In this document: positions 34,115 through 41,370 of the stretch, piece after piece
How positions within the stretch are numbered: position 1 is the stretch's first letter
How the letters are laid out: each line of letters opens with the position of its first letter
Assembly (NCBI GenBank): GCA_945883145.1
Contig: CAMCXB010000015.1
Span: forward strand, 1-41,987
Length of the DNA stretch: 41,987 bases
Direction: 5' to 3'
Source: Bordetella parapertussis
GTDB taxonomy: Bacteria; Pseudomonadota; Gammaproteobacteria; Burkholderiales; Burkholderiaceae_D
Notes under the pieces: generated by a model
What the model was told of the DNA's origin: nothing
The model's input: only the letters and a program-made list of their open reading frames with translations
Databases searched by the model: none
Made by a program: the position numbers and the translations under genes

Positions 34115-35004
34115 GTAGCGACATGCAACTACCCTACACCACCATGCGTGATCTATTAAGACATGCAGTCACGCGCTTCAATACAGAATCATTGTTTTTT
34201 GGTCACGGTAGTAGCAATGCATTTGATGAAGCTGCTTATCTGTTGCTGCACACACTAAAACTCCCGCTAGATAAACTCGATCCTTTTTTAGATGCGAAAC
34301 TTTTGCCTGAAGAGATCGCAAGCTGTTTGCACATTATTGAACGCCGTGCACATGATCGCGTTCCTGCATCTTATTTAACCAAAGAAGCTTGGCTAGGCCA
34401 CTATCGTTTTTATGTGGATGAACGCGTAATTGTGCCGCGCTCTTTTATAGCTGAACTAATACCTGAACATTTTGCGCCGTGGGTATCGCATCCTGATTCA
34501 GTAAAAAATATTTTGGAACTGTGCACTGGATCAGGATGCCTTGCCATCATGATGGCTGATATTTTTCCGAATGCACAAATCGATGCGGTTGATATCTCAA
34601 AAGATGCTCTTGAAGTTGCGAAACGTAATGTGCATGACTATCAATGTGAGGATCAAATCACATTGATTGAATCAGATCTTTATGCAAAAGTGCCGAATAA
34701 AAAATACGACCTCATCATCAGCAATCCACCTTATGTGAATGCAGCTTCCATTCATGTCCTACCACCTGAGTATAAACATGAACCACTGCTTGCACTTGCA
34801 GGTGGTGAAGACGGCATGGATTTAGTACGCAAAATTTTAGCCGGCGCAAAACAACGCCTCACCTCTCAAGGCTGCCTCATCATTGAAATTGGCAATGAAT
34901 ATGCATATGCAGAAGCAGCTTTTTCAGAACATGAACTTACGTGGCTATCAACAAGCGCAGGTGATGAAGCAGTATTTTTGATTAACGCTGAACAGTTGCA
35001 ATGA
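34111..35004 (+). CDS. prmB: ribosomal protein L3 N5-glutamine methyltransferase
   Basis: A class I methyltransferase that modifies a glutamine of ribosomal protein L3. Of 297 residues, the N-terminal GHGSSNAFDEAAYLLLHTLKLP segment separates PrmB from the release-factor enzyme PrmC. VDERVIVPRSFIAELI, the SAM-binding LELCTGSGCLAIMMA, and the catalytic NPPYVN (about residues 208-213) follow. It is the last gene of the dap cluster and is followed by REP-like repeats, not by an obvious T-tailed terminator. Confidence 0.93.
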   Translation: MSSDMQLPYTTMRDLLRHAVTRFNTESLFFGHGSSNAFDEAAYLLLHTLKLPLDKLDPFLDAKLLPEEIASCLHIIERRAHDRVPASYLTKEAWLGHYRFYVDERVIVPRSFIAELIPEHFAPWVSHPDSVKNILELCTGSGCLAIMMADIFPNAQIDAVDISKDALEVAKRNVHDYQCEDQITLIESDLYAKVPNKKYDLIISNPPYVNAASIHVLPPEYKHEPLLALAGGEDGMDLVRKILAGAKQRLTSQGCLIIEIGNEYAYAEAAFSEHELTWLSTSAGDEAVFLINAEQLQ

Positions 35005-35067
35005 AGGTTGATACTTTTTTCAGAATGCATTCGACTAAATCAAATTTCTCAAGCTAGAATAACAAAC

Positions 35068-35159
35068 GTACGATTACGCTTCGCTAATCGTACCTATAAC
35101 ACCCATCATTCACAACGACTACATTTTTTGTAGGGATGATTAGCGTAGCGTAATCATCC
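35068..35159. repeat. REP-like palindrome pair (units 3 and 4)
   Basis: Two more 30-nt units of the family seen at 1302-1390 lie between prmB and the convergent toxin gene. Unit 3 (minus) has foot ATAG at 35097-35094 (one change from GTAG), stem GTACGATTA at 35093-35085, loop GCGAAGCG at 35084-35077 and the closing stem to 35068. Unit 4 (plus) is GTAG at 35130-35133, stem GGATGATTA at 35134-35142, loop GCGTAGCG at 35143-35150 and closing stem 35151-35159. Both stems are perfect. Unit 3 has the same stem as unit 2; unit 4 differs at stem positions with matching changes on both arms. Confidence 0.82.
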
Positions 35160-35230
35160 GAATAATTAAATAATCATAAATTTTTATACTTGCGTTTGTG
35201 CTGTGATAACCACATCACCAAGCATTTATC

Positions 35231-35641
35231 TTATCGCCATGGATTTATGACTTCAACACCAAATCCCTCGAAATCTCGCTGATTACGCGTAACAACCGAC
35301 ATACTGTACAAAGAGGCGGTTGCAACAATTAAACTATCTATCGCCGGCACAGGCCTTTTAGCAGCTGCCAATAAATCTCCCCAGCGATTAGCTACATCTG
35401 TATCGATAGAAAGAATTCGACCAGAAAAAAAGATTGGCAAATCAGATTCCAACCAATTTAATAATATCTCATGGCGTTTAACATCTTCCAAAGCAGTGAT
35501 ACCTTTTCTGAGCTCACCTAAGGATAGAACACTCAAATAAAGTGTTGATACTGAACGCGCAGCAAACCAATCGATAACGCCTTGATTGGGAATTTTTTTA
35601 CGTAATTCGGAAAGAACGCACGTATCAATCAAATATTTCAC
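35231..35641 (-). CDS. PIN-domain toxin, VapC/FitB-like
   Basis: A 136-residue PIN-domain ribonuclease toxin. The acidic active-site residues are present: Asp6 in YLIDTCVLSEL, Glu43 in SLGELRKGI, Asp102 in PAIDSLIVATA and Asp123 near RNQRDF. The MKYLIDTCVLSELRK opening and LGELRKGI are closest to FitB-type toxins. It overlaps the antitoxin gene by 4 nt, the usual toxin-second order. It probably cleaves tRNA or other structured RNA, but the target cannot be predicted. It lies at the border between the core dap cluster and the accessory region. Confidence 0.92.
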   Translation of the reverse strand: MKYLIDTCVLSELRKKIPNQGVIDWFAARSVSTLYLSVLSLGELRKGITALEDVKRHEILLNWLESDLPIFFSGRILSIDTDVANRWGDLLAAAKRPVPAIDSLIVATASLYSMSVVTRNQRDFEGFGVEVINPWR

Positions 35642-35889
35642 AACAAAGTCTCGCGCGTTAAGCTTTGATCCCTTTGAAACTCAATCTCATCCAATCCATA
35701 CAGCGGAGAATCCTGCATGAATTCAATTAACGAATGAGAAGTACCCGTGAGTTTTTCAAACGTTGCCTGTGAAATCACCACCGCAACCGGTTGTCCGTGA
35801 ACTGTGATGGATTGCGGTCCTTCACTCTCTGCAAACTTAACCAGTTCGGACAATTTCGCCTTTGCTTCTTGCAATTGCCAAATATGCAT
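35638..35889 (-). CDS. Phd/YefM-family antitoxin
   Basis: An 83-residue antitoxin with the Phd DNA-binding fold at the N-terminus (WQLQEAKAKLSELVKFAESEGPQSITVHGQPVAVVIS) and a C-terminal tail (about 50-83) rich in acidic and hydrophobic residues that should wrap the PIN toxin. Its ATG lies 15 bases from a palindromic operator. It is expected to repress its own operon, more strongly with toxin bound. Confidence 0.92.
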   Translation of the reverse strand: MHIWQLQEAKAKLSELVKFAESEGPQSITVHGQPVAVVISQATFEKLTGTSHSLIEFMQDSPLYGLDEIEFQRDQSLTRETLL

Positions 35890-35904
35890 TATTTTTCCAT
35901 ATTC

Positions 35905-35926
35905 TGACTAGAATAGTCATATTATA
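35905..35926 (-). promoter_or_regulatory. toxin-antitoxin promoter and operator
   Basis: The minus-strand -10 TATAAT is at 35926-35921. One base downstream lies the inverted repeat TGACTA-TTC-TAGTCA (35919-35905), so it covers the likely transcription start and untranslated leader. This is the placement expected for Phd-type autorepression. The -35 region is AT-rich without a good match. Confidence 0.7.
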
Positions 35927-35980
35927 AAGATTTAATTTTGAAATTGGATATAATTTAACTATAGAATCCAAAAAGAACAT

Positions 35981-36014
35981 AAAAAAACAGCTGAGTTAAA
36001 TGCCCTCAACTGTT
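35981..36014 (-). terminator. intrinsic terminator after the polysaccharide genes
   Basis: On the minus strand, a 10-base arm (36014-36005) pairs with 35995-35986 with a single internal mismatch, and seven T follow (35987-35981). It lies about 57 bases past the stop of the dehydratase gene and before the toxin-antitoxin promoter, so it isolates the two units. Confidence 0.8.
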
Positions 36015-36070
36015 CTTAAACACTGCTTAATAGTAAGTCGCAAAGTATTGCGCCGCATGGATAGCCTAAT

Positions 36071-37999
36071 CTACTGTATCGCTATCTCCGCCTCTTGTTC
36101 TAGATGCACCCAATCCACAATCTCACCACTGGGCTGATAGCCACTTACCAACTGCTGCAGCATGGCTCGCACTACACCCACATCGTTCACATCCAAGGCA
36201 ATTTGCAAAGCATGTAGCTTTTGCTCTAATTCAGACCACGGCAAGCAATCTTCCCTCGCCTTCATAATTCGTGGATGTGAAGTTGGTTGCGGGTTGTCAC
36301 CAATAAGCAGCTCTTCATACAACTTCTCACCTGGGCGCAGACCTGTGACTTCTATTTCGATATCACCATCAGGATTGACATCATCACGCACAGTGAGTCC
36401 AGACAACTCAATAATCCGGCGAGCAAGATCCATAATCTTTACAGGCTCACCCATGTCTAACACAAACACATCTCCGCCCTTGGCCATGGCACCTGCTTGA
36501 ATCACCAACTGCGCTGCTTCGGGAATGGTCATGAAATAACGTGTGACATCGGCATGCGTTAACGTAATAGGTCCACCATCTCGAATTTGCTGACGAAACT
36601 TAGGTACAACTGAACCTGAGGAACCCAACACATTCCCAAAACGCACCATGGTAAATTTTGTTGAAGAAGCATTGCCTGCTAAACCCTGCAATACCATCTC
36701 AGCCAAGCGTTTACTCGCACCCATGATGTTAGTGGGTCGCACTGCTTTGTCGGTGCTAATCAACACAAAATCTGCCACCTGATGTTCAGCCGCTGCACGT
36801 GCAATGGTTAAAGTACCCATCACATTATTTTTTACACCTTCAGCAGGATTATGCTCAACCAAAGGCACATGCTTGTAGGCCGCTGCGTGATACACCGTAT
36901 CCGGCTTCCAGGTCGACATAATTTCGCGCATGCGCTCAGCATCACGAACAGATGCAAGTAGTGGCACTAAACGAATGGCAGTGTTTTCAATTTTCAAATG
37001 CAGCTCTTGATGAATTTCATACAGCGCAAACTCGCTTTGCTCAATTAAGAGCAATTCTTTAGGCGCGAGTTGCATAATCTGCCTGCATAACTCACTACCA
37101 ATCGAACCACCGGCACCACTCACCAACACAACTTTGTCGGTGATGTTTTTGCCTAATAAAATATGGTTTGGTGCGACAGATTCACGACCGAGTAAATCAT
37201 CAATATCTAAATCACGCAAATCAGAGGTGGTGACCTTACCTTGCGCAAGCTCCATCACACTAGGCAGCGTACGAACAGAGACATGCGCTATTCGTATCTG
37301 TTCAAGTATCTCAATACGGCGCTTGCGATTCATAGAAGGCAGCGCGAGTAACACATCGCTCACCTTTAACGACACAACCAAACTTGGTAAATCAGCCGGG
37401 CTAAAAATAGGCTGACCATTTAAAACATGACCATGCAACCTGTCGTCGTCATCTAAAAAACCAACAACACGCATTTCGTGACTGTTGTTCATTGCTGCAG
37501 CAAGTTGGCGACCAGCAGAACCTGCACCGTAAATTAAAACCTTAGGCAGATCAGCGAGTTTCAATTGGCTTTGATAAATCCCACCCAACCAAAAACGCGC
37601 AAGTGCACGTGAACCACCGACTGTAAACACAAGCAAGATAGGTTGAATCAAACCCACAGTGCGTGGTACACCCTGAAAACCAATCGCAGTAAATAGTGCT
37701 GCATAAATTAAGCCATATACTGCAGCAGCTTTATTCACCGTCATTAATGCAGGCCATCCGCTATAACGAAAAATAGCGCGATACAAACCTGAAATAATAA
37801 ACACTGGAAGTGCAATCGCAATCGAAGCAATCGCAGCTGCAAATGCAGGACCAGATAGATTAACGAATTCACCTAAGCGCAAATAAAAGGCGAACCAAAC
37901 TGTAAGAACACAAAGGCTTGCATCAACCACTAACACGACCAAGCGTTTCGCAAGGCGAGGTAGTGACAAGACAGGCAACGCTAAATTTTTAAACAGCAT
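36071..37999 (-). CDS. CapD/WbpM-type nucleotide-sugar 4,6-dehydratase, membrane-bound
   Basis: A 642-residue protein of the large PglF/WbpM/CapD family. The N-terminal third has about four membrane helices. A first Rossmann motif (GAGSAGRQLA, about residue 157) belongs to a CoA-binding-like domain. The catalytic SDR domain starts with VSGAGGSIGSELCRQI near 294 and has AAYKHVPLVE and TDKAVRPTNIMGASKR (about 414-430), where Met-x-x-x-Lys replaces the usual Tyr-x-x-x-Lys, as in this family. These enzymes convert UDP-GlcNAc to the 4-keto-6-deoxy sugar for O-antigen, capsule or glycoprotein synthesis. It lies 21 bases after the sugar transferase gene. Confidence 0.9.
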   Translation of the reverse strand: MLFKNLALPVLSLPRLAKRLVVLVVDASLCVLTVWFAFYLRLGEFVNLSGPAFAAAIASIAIALPVFIISGLYRAIFRYSGWPALMTVNKAAAVYGLIYAALFTAIGFQGVPRTVGLIQPILLVFTVGGSRALARFWLGGIYQSQLKLADLPKVLIYGAGSAGRQLAAAMNNSHEMRVVGFLDDDDRLHGHVLNGQPIFSPADLPSLVVSLKVSDVLLALPSMNRKRRIEILEQIRIAHVSVRTLPSVMELAQGKVTTSDLRDLDIDDLLGRESVAPNHILLGKNITDKVVLVSGAGGSIGSELCRQIMQLAPKELLLIEQSEFALYEIHQELHLKIENTAIRLVPLLASVRDAERMREIMSTWKPDTVYHAAAYKHVPLVEHNPAEGVKNNVMGTLTIARAAAEHQVADFVLISTDKAVRPTNIMGASKRLAEMVLQGLAGNASSTKFTMVRFGNVLGSSGSVVPKFRQQIRDGGPITLTHADVTRYFMTIPEAAQLVIQAGAMAKGGDVFVLDMGEPVKIMDLARRIIELSGLTVRDDVNPDGDIEIEVTGLRPGEKLYEELLIGDNPQPTSHPRIMKAREDCLPWSELEQKLHALQIALDVNDVGVVRAMLQQLVSGYQPSGEIVDWVHLEQEAEIAIQ

Positions 38000-38020
38000 G
38001 TAAGTTTTCAGTAAAAAGAA

Positions 38021-38662
38021 TTAGTGCGAAACACCATCACGGCGCACAACCTTAATAAAAGTGAGCCACAATATTTTTATATCAAACCAAAATGACTGGC
38101 GCTGTAAATATTCCACATCGAGTTTGACTTTATCAGGAATAGGCAACTCATCGCGCCCATTAATCTGCGCCCAACCAGTTAAACCAGGCACCAATTCATG
38201 TACACCACATTGGGTACGCAATGCAATTAAATCATCTTGATTAAACAATGCAGGACGTGGCCCCACAAAACTCATGTCACCCTTCATGATGCTCCACAAT
38301 TGCGGCAATTCATCAAGACTAGTTTTACGTAAAAAAGAACCAATGGGGGTTGAATATTGAAGGGGGTGCTTAAGTAAATGGGTAGCTAATTCAGGAGTAT
38401 GCATTTGCATCGAGCGAAACTTTGGCATTTTAAAGATTTTATTTTCTCGGCCGACACGATCCGACCAATAAAGTGCTGGCCCTTGAGAACTTATACGAAC
38501 AGCAAGTCCCATAATGAAAAGCAATGGAAACATCAAAACAAATAAAGTTAAAGACAAAATAAAATCAAATAGACGTTTCATTAATCTGCTATGAGGAAAT
38601 AGCGGGCTCACCTTCCCTGAAATTAGCTTCGTTTTGTAAATTTTAGTCATCTGCTTGGGCAT
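38021..38662 (-). CDS. initiating phosphoglycosyl transferase, PglC-like
   Basis: A bacterial sugar transferase (monotopic PGT family) that moves a phospho-sugar to undecaprenyl phosphate and starts repeat-unit assembly. Of 213 residues, 28-57 hold the re-entrant hydrophobic helix (MKRLFDFILSLTLF...). YWSDRVGRENKIFKMPKFRSM, the catalytic Asp117-Glu118 in SLDELPQLW, and FVGPRP are intact. The 27 residues before MKRLFDF are longer than usual. The ATG at 38662 has GAGG about 8 bases upstream and overlaps the preceding unknown gene by one base (TAATG), so I keep it; an inner start at codon 28 is possible. It probably acts with the dehydratase next to it. Confidence 0.88.
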   Translation of the reverse strand: MPKQMTKIYKTKLISGKVSPLFPHSRLMKRLFDFILSLTLFVLMFPLLFIMGLAVRISSQGPALYWSDRVGRENKIFKMPKFRSMQMHTPELATHLLKHPLQYSTPIGSFLRKTSLDELPQLWSIMKGDMSFVGPRPALFNQDDLIALRTQCGVHELVPGLTGWAQINGRDELPIPDKVKLDVEYLQRQSFWFDIKILWLTFIKVVRRDGVSH

Positions 38663-39204
38663 TATACTGACCTCAACGCCTTGATGAACTGGTTCGCAGC
38701 CCTCTTGTAGTGGCGGTCAGAGGTGTCCTTGGCCCTCTTCTGGTGTCGCTTATTTGCCTTAATCAAAAACTTCAAAGACGCCATCATCCAGTCCCTCTCC
38801 TCTTTTTGGTGTTTGGGCATCATCTTTACGGACTTGGGATCAACTGACTCCTGCGTAACTAACGCGTTTGCAAATATGTGCTCAAGAACCTCGTCCTGAT
38901 TAATTGCCGCGTCGTCCTCATCAGCTATCGCCTTCACAAAACTCGCTCTCTCATGCGCGAGGTTACGCTCATATTCAACAAGCTTCATAGCAACTTGCCT
39001 TGCTACATTTTGTTCAATACTATCTTGCATAATCAGTGGGACTAACTTCGCAACCACTGGCTCAATTACCTCGTCTGGTAACGCGACACTTAATCCATGT
39101 GTACGAGAATTTTGTGAGGCGAGACGTTTGCCCAGAGTGGATTTAGGTCCAGTAGATCGAAGGGCGTTGGCCCTACTCGCCTGCTGCTTACGAAGACTTG
39201 CCAA
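38662..39204 (-). CDS. uncharacterised STGPK/HGL-motif protein
   Basis: A 180-residue protein starting at TTG (39204), with GGAG about 10 bases upstream and a 17-nt overlap with the gene before it. The N-terminus (RANALRSTGPKSTLGK, residues 11-26, then Gln-Asn and HGL at 36-38) matches a motif I know from many uncharacterised bacterial proteins in which STGP, GK, N and HGL are fixed. No enzyme motif, signal peptide or membrane helix is visible. The rest is helical, with ALPDEV at 41-46, KLVEYERNLAHE near 74-85 and a very basic C-terminus. It is stop-start coupled to the sugar transferase gene. It may bind nucleic acid through its basic ends, but that is speculative. Confidence 0.72.
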   Translation of the reverse strand: MASLRKQQASRANALRSTGPKSTLGKRLASQNSRTHGLSVALPDEVIEPVVAKLVPLIMQDSIEQNVARQVAMKLVEYERNLAHERASFVKAIADEDDAAINQDEVLEHIFANALVTQESVDPKSVKMMPKHQKEERDWMMASLKFLIKANKRHQKRAKDTSDRHYKRAANQFIKALRSV

Positions 39205-39787
39205 GCGCAGGCTTCTCCATTTCTATAGCTTGCAAATCGCGTTTAAGAATGGCGTTCTGTAACTCAAGTCGTTCGCGATTGATATTGCGGTTCACCAGCA
39301 CCTCATATGACGCCTGAAAACCGGCTAAGGTCTTTGCCTTAAATGCAATTCGAACATCAGTTCCATGCAAGTAAGCAGTAGCTTTGATCATTGCCTCTTG
39401 TCGTAAAGTATCAATAGAGTAATTAGATTTATCTATAATCTCTAAAATATCCTTGGAAGGATCCGCATCTTGGAGTGCATGGAAATAATATCTTTTGTCG
39501 TAGGAAATATTATTAGGGTATGAGGCCGTGTCTAAAATATTTGCCATCTCTCGAAGAATCGTGTCGCGTTTTTGTTGCTCATATCGACGAATCCACCAAA
39601 GGCATTCGAAAATTTGTTCGGCTAGATAAATTTGTAACGCGGTGGTCGCCTTTAATTCCGTAATGACAGATTTAAGGCAGGTATCATAAAGTTCCCGTGA
39701 CTCACCTGGCAGCACAGGATCTGTTGAGACAATATCTGAAATTGTAAGTGCGGTCGAAGTGGACGGTGATTTATTTTTTTGCGCCAT
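39188..39787 (-). CDS. uncharacterised LPGE-motif protein, partner of the STGPK protein
   Basis: A 199-residue, probably cytosolic helical protein that I do not recognise as an enzyme. Residues about 24-75 (PVLPGESRELYDTCLKSVITEL, then LAEQIFECLWWIRRYEQQKR) resemble the part that usually follows the STGPK/HGL motif in single-chain relatives: LPGE, a Glu-Tyr/Phe region, then Glu-x-x-x-x-x-x-Trp-x-x-Arg-Arg. Here that part is on its own gene, in front of the STGPK gene, with a 17-nt overlap. The C-terminal half (VRIAFKAKTLAGFQASYEVLVNRNINRERLELQNAILKRDLQAIE) is probable coiled coil. It lies 48 bases after the XRE gene in the same direction. Confidence 0.7.
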   Translation of the reverse strand: MAQKNKSPSTSTALTISDIVSTDPVLPGESRELYDTCLKSVITELKATTALQIYLAEQIFECLWWIRRYEQQKRDTILREMANILDTASYPNNISYDKRYYFHALQDADPSKDILEIIDKSNYSIDTLRQEAMIKATAYLHGTDVRIAFKAKTLAGFQASYEVLVNRNINRERLELQNAILKRDLQAIEMEKPALGKSS

Positions 39788-39835
39788 TTCTTATTCGCCT
39801 ATCTAAAAATAAAAAAGACTCGCATCCACAAATTC

Positions 39836-40072
39836 TCATTTGCCTCGAAGAATCACGCCTGGACCATCTTCGGGGGTTCCAACAAATTCGATGCCTGCGT
39901 CATGCAAGGTATTTTGTATGGCCTGAAGAATCTTTGCATTACAAGTCGGTACACCAGACTCAATTTCCATGCGCCGAATAGTAGCAATTCCGACACCTGC
40001 CCTATCCGCCAAATCGTTTGCGGTCCATTTAATCATTGCTCTTGCAGCACGAATTTGTTCACTTGTAATCAT
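39836..40072 (-). CDS. small XRE-family helix-turn-helix regulator
   Basis: A 78-residue regulator made of one HTH_3 domain: ITSEQIRAARAMIKWTANDLADRAGVGIATIRRMEIESGVPTCNAKILQAIQNTL, then a short tail ending in GPGVILRGK. The tail (EFV...DGPGV-x-L-R) is typical of this compact family. It is divergent from the recombinase gene with 45 bases between them. Two copies of ATCATTTA (40068-40075 and 40080-40087) overlap its start codon and the recombinase promoter. It probably represses the recombinase and itself, and may also lead the minus-strand run toward the polysaccharide genes. Confidence 0.88.
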   Translation of the reverse strand: MITSEQIRAARAMIKWTANDLADRAGVGIATIRRMEIESGVPTCNAKILQAIQNTLHDAGIEFVGTPEDGPGVILRGK

Positions 40073-40098
40073 TTAAAATATCATTTATGATTCTAAAA
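40063..40098 (+). promoter_or_regulatory. recombinase promoter with putative XRE operator repeats
   Basis: TTGTAA at 40063-40068 and TATGAT at 40086-40091 have exact 17-base spacing, giving a start near 40098 and a leader of about 20 bases. The direct repeats ATCATTTA at 40068-40075 and 40080-40087, 12 bases apart, lie across the spacer and the -10, and the second is part of the inverted repeat ATCAT-TT-ATGAT (40080-40091). This layout suits repression by the divergently encoded XRE protein. Confidence 0.6.
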
Positions 40099-40117
40099 AA
40101 ATCTTTATGGTGCTTAT

Positions 40118-41020
40118 ATGAATAAAACTAAGGCTAAACTCAATGATATCTTGAATAAAATATCTGATGCATATGCTCCAAATACCATTCGAGCCTATAA
40201 AGCTGATTTTGAAGAGCTCATTTTGTTTTGTAACGATAAAAATCTATCAGCATTACCAGCAAAACCTGCATCAGTTGCCAGATTCATCGATGAGATAACC
40301 AGTACCAAAATCACTTCAGCAAGTATTCGAAGAAAATTAGTATCGATTGCTGCAATACATCGGTGGGCTAATTTAGATGATCCAATAAAGTCACCAGAGG
40401 TAAAGCTTTCCGTGCGTAAAATGCACAGAAAATTAGGTCGACTATGCGCTCAAGCGGAACCAATCAATAAAAAGAGACTTCAATCATTGCTTTCCTCTAC
40501 TAGAGATGATTTACGTGGAGAACGCGATCGTACTCTACTAATGCTTGCCTACGATACGATGAGGCGAAGATCAGAATTAGCTTCTCTTTTAATATCAGAT
40601 ATTCGAGAAACCAACACTGGCGCAAGTATTATGCTTAGAAGAAGCAAAACCGACCAAGAAAGGCTTGGTACATGGTTACACATAACAAGCCAAACATATA
40701 ATCAATTATTAGCTTGGATTCAGATAGCAAAAATTACTGAAGGAAAAATCCTGCGCGGGGTTATAGGAAAAAATAAAATATCAAAAGGCTTAACGGGCGC
40801 TCAAATCGGGAGAATATTCAAACAGCTTGCTAAAACTGCTGGAATTGAAATAGATACCGTCAAACAAATTAGTGGTCATTCAATTAGAGTTGGAGCAGCT
40901 CAAGACTTATTACAAAATGGTGCGAGTCTGCCTCAAATAATGGCAAAAGGCGGTTGGACAAAAGTAGATACAGTCATGAGATATATAGAAAAGTATGGCA
41001 ATAATGGTTTGCATTATTGA
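40118..41020 (+). CDS. tyrosine recombinase/integrase
   Basis: A 300-residue phage-integrase-family recombinase. An N-terminal SAM-like core-binding domain (about 10-105) precedes the catalytic domain. The catalytic residues are Arg in DTMRRRSELASL, Lys in RRSKTDQE, His-x-x-Arg in SGHSIRVGAAQDL, Trp in GGWTKVDTV, and the nucleophile Tyr in VMRYIEKY near the end. All are present, so it may be active. No excisionase, phage gene or tRNA target is nearby. Base composition is AT-rich compared with the core genes. It belongs to a solitary-integrase module with the divergent XRE gene; its recombination sites were not identified. Confidence 0.92.
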   Translation: MNKTKAKLNDILNKISDAYAPNTIRAYKADFEELILFCNDKNLSALPAKPASVARFIDEITSTKITSASIRRKLVSIAAIHRWANLDDPIKSPEVKLSVRKMHRKLGRLCAQAEPINKKRLQSLLSSTRDDLRGERDRTLLMLAYDTMRRRSELASLLISDIRETNTGASIMLRRSKTDQERLGTWLHITSQTYNQLLAWIQIAKITEGKILRGVIGKNKISKGLTGAQIGRIFKQLAKTAGIEIDTVKQISGHSIRVGAAQDLLQNGASLPQIMAKGGWTKVDTVMRYIEKYGNNGLHY

Positions 41021-41370
41021 TTAATTGATTTATTAATTATGTATTTAGCAGCAAATTTCACTGATTCAAAAATTTTAATGCCGCCTGAGAGCATAGAAAG
41101 TTCATTTAATCCATGTCCAGTCCTAACAAATAATGGCTTTACTCATGCTGCTATTCCACACTCCATATCAGATACCCTATCACCAATAATCCAAGAAGAT
41201 TCCAAATCCAAGTTTAATAACTCTTTAGCTTAATCAACATAAAAGGGAAAGCTTATCTGCAATCACAACTAGCACCATGACTCGGGTGGTGAGGGTAATA
41301 AAAAAACCATCGATATTTATGTTTGATTTCTCTAGGTCGCAATGCATGAAAGACAAGAAAAATTGCCGGA
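41014..41370 (-). pseudogene. decayed gmhB-like HAD phosphatase (D,D-heptose 1,7-bisphosphate phosphatase family)
   Basis: Minus-strand translation in shifting frames recovers the C-terminal two-thirds of a GmhB/HisB-N HAD phosphatase. About 41355-41310 gives HCDLEKSNINIDG, then after a frameshift in a 7-T run FFYYPHHPSHGASCDCR to 41256. Next come an in-frame TAA (41255-41253), MLIK, a one-base frameshift near 41230, and AKELLNLDLESSWIIGDRVSDM down to ECGIAA. A TGA at 41145-41143 falls where GmhB has Gly, and then VKPLFVRTGHG and the rest run to a stop at 41016-41014. PHHP...CDCRKP...M and IGDxxSDxxxGxAAG...LVRTG are the family signatures. At least two frameshifts and two stops make it a relic. 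GmhB acts in LPS-core heptose synthesis, which fits the nearby polysaccharide genes. Confidence 0.85.

Noticed and set aside
41039..41233. 64-codon plus-strand open frame after the recombinase
   Set aside because: It is antisense to the gmhB relic, whose conserved motifs explain the sequence. The frame has no recognisable family and no good ribosome-binding sequence.
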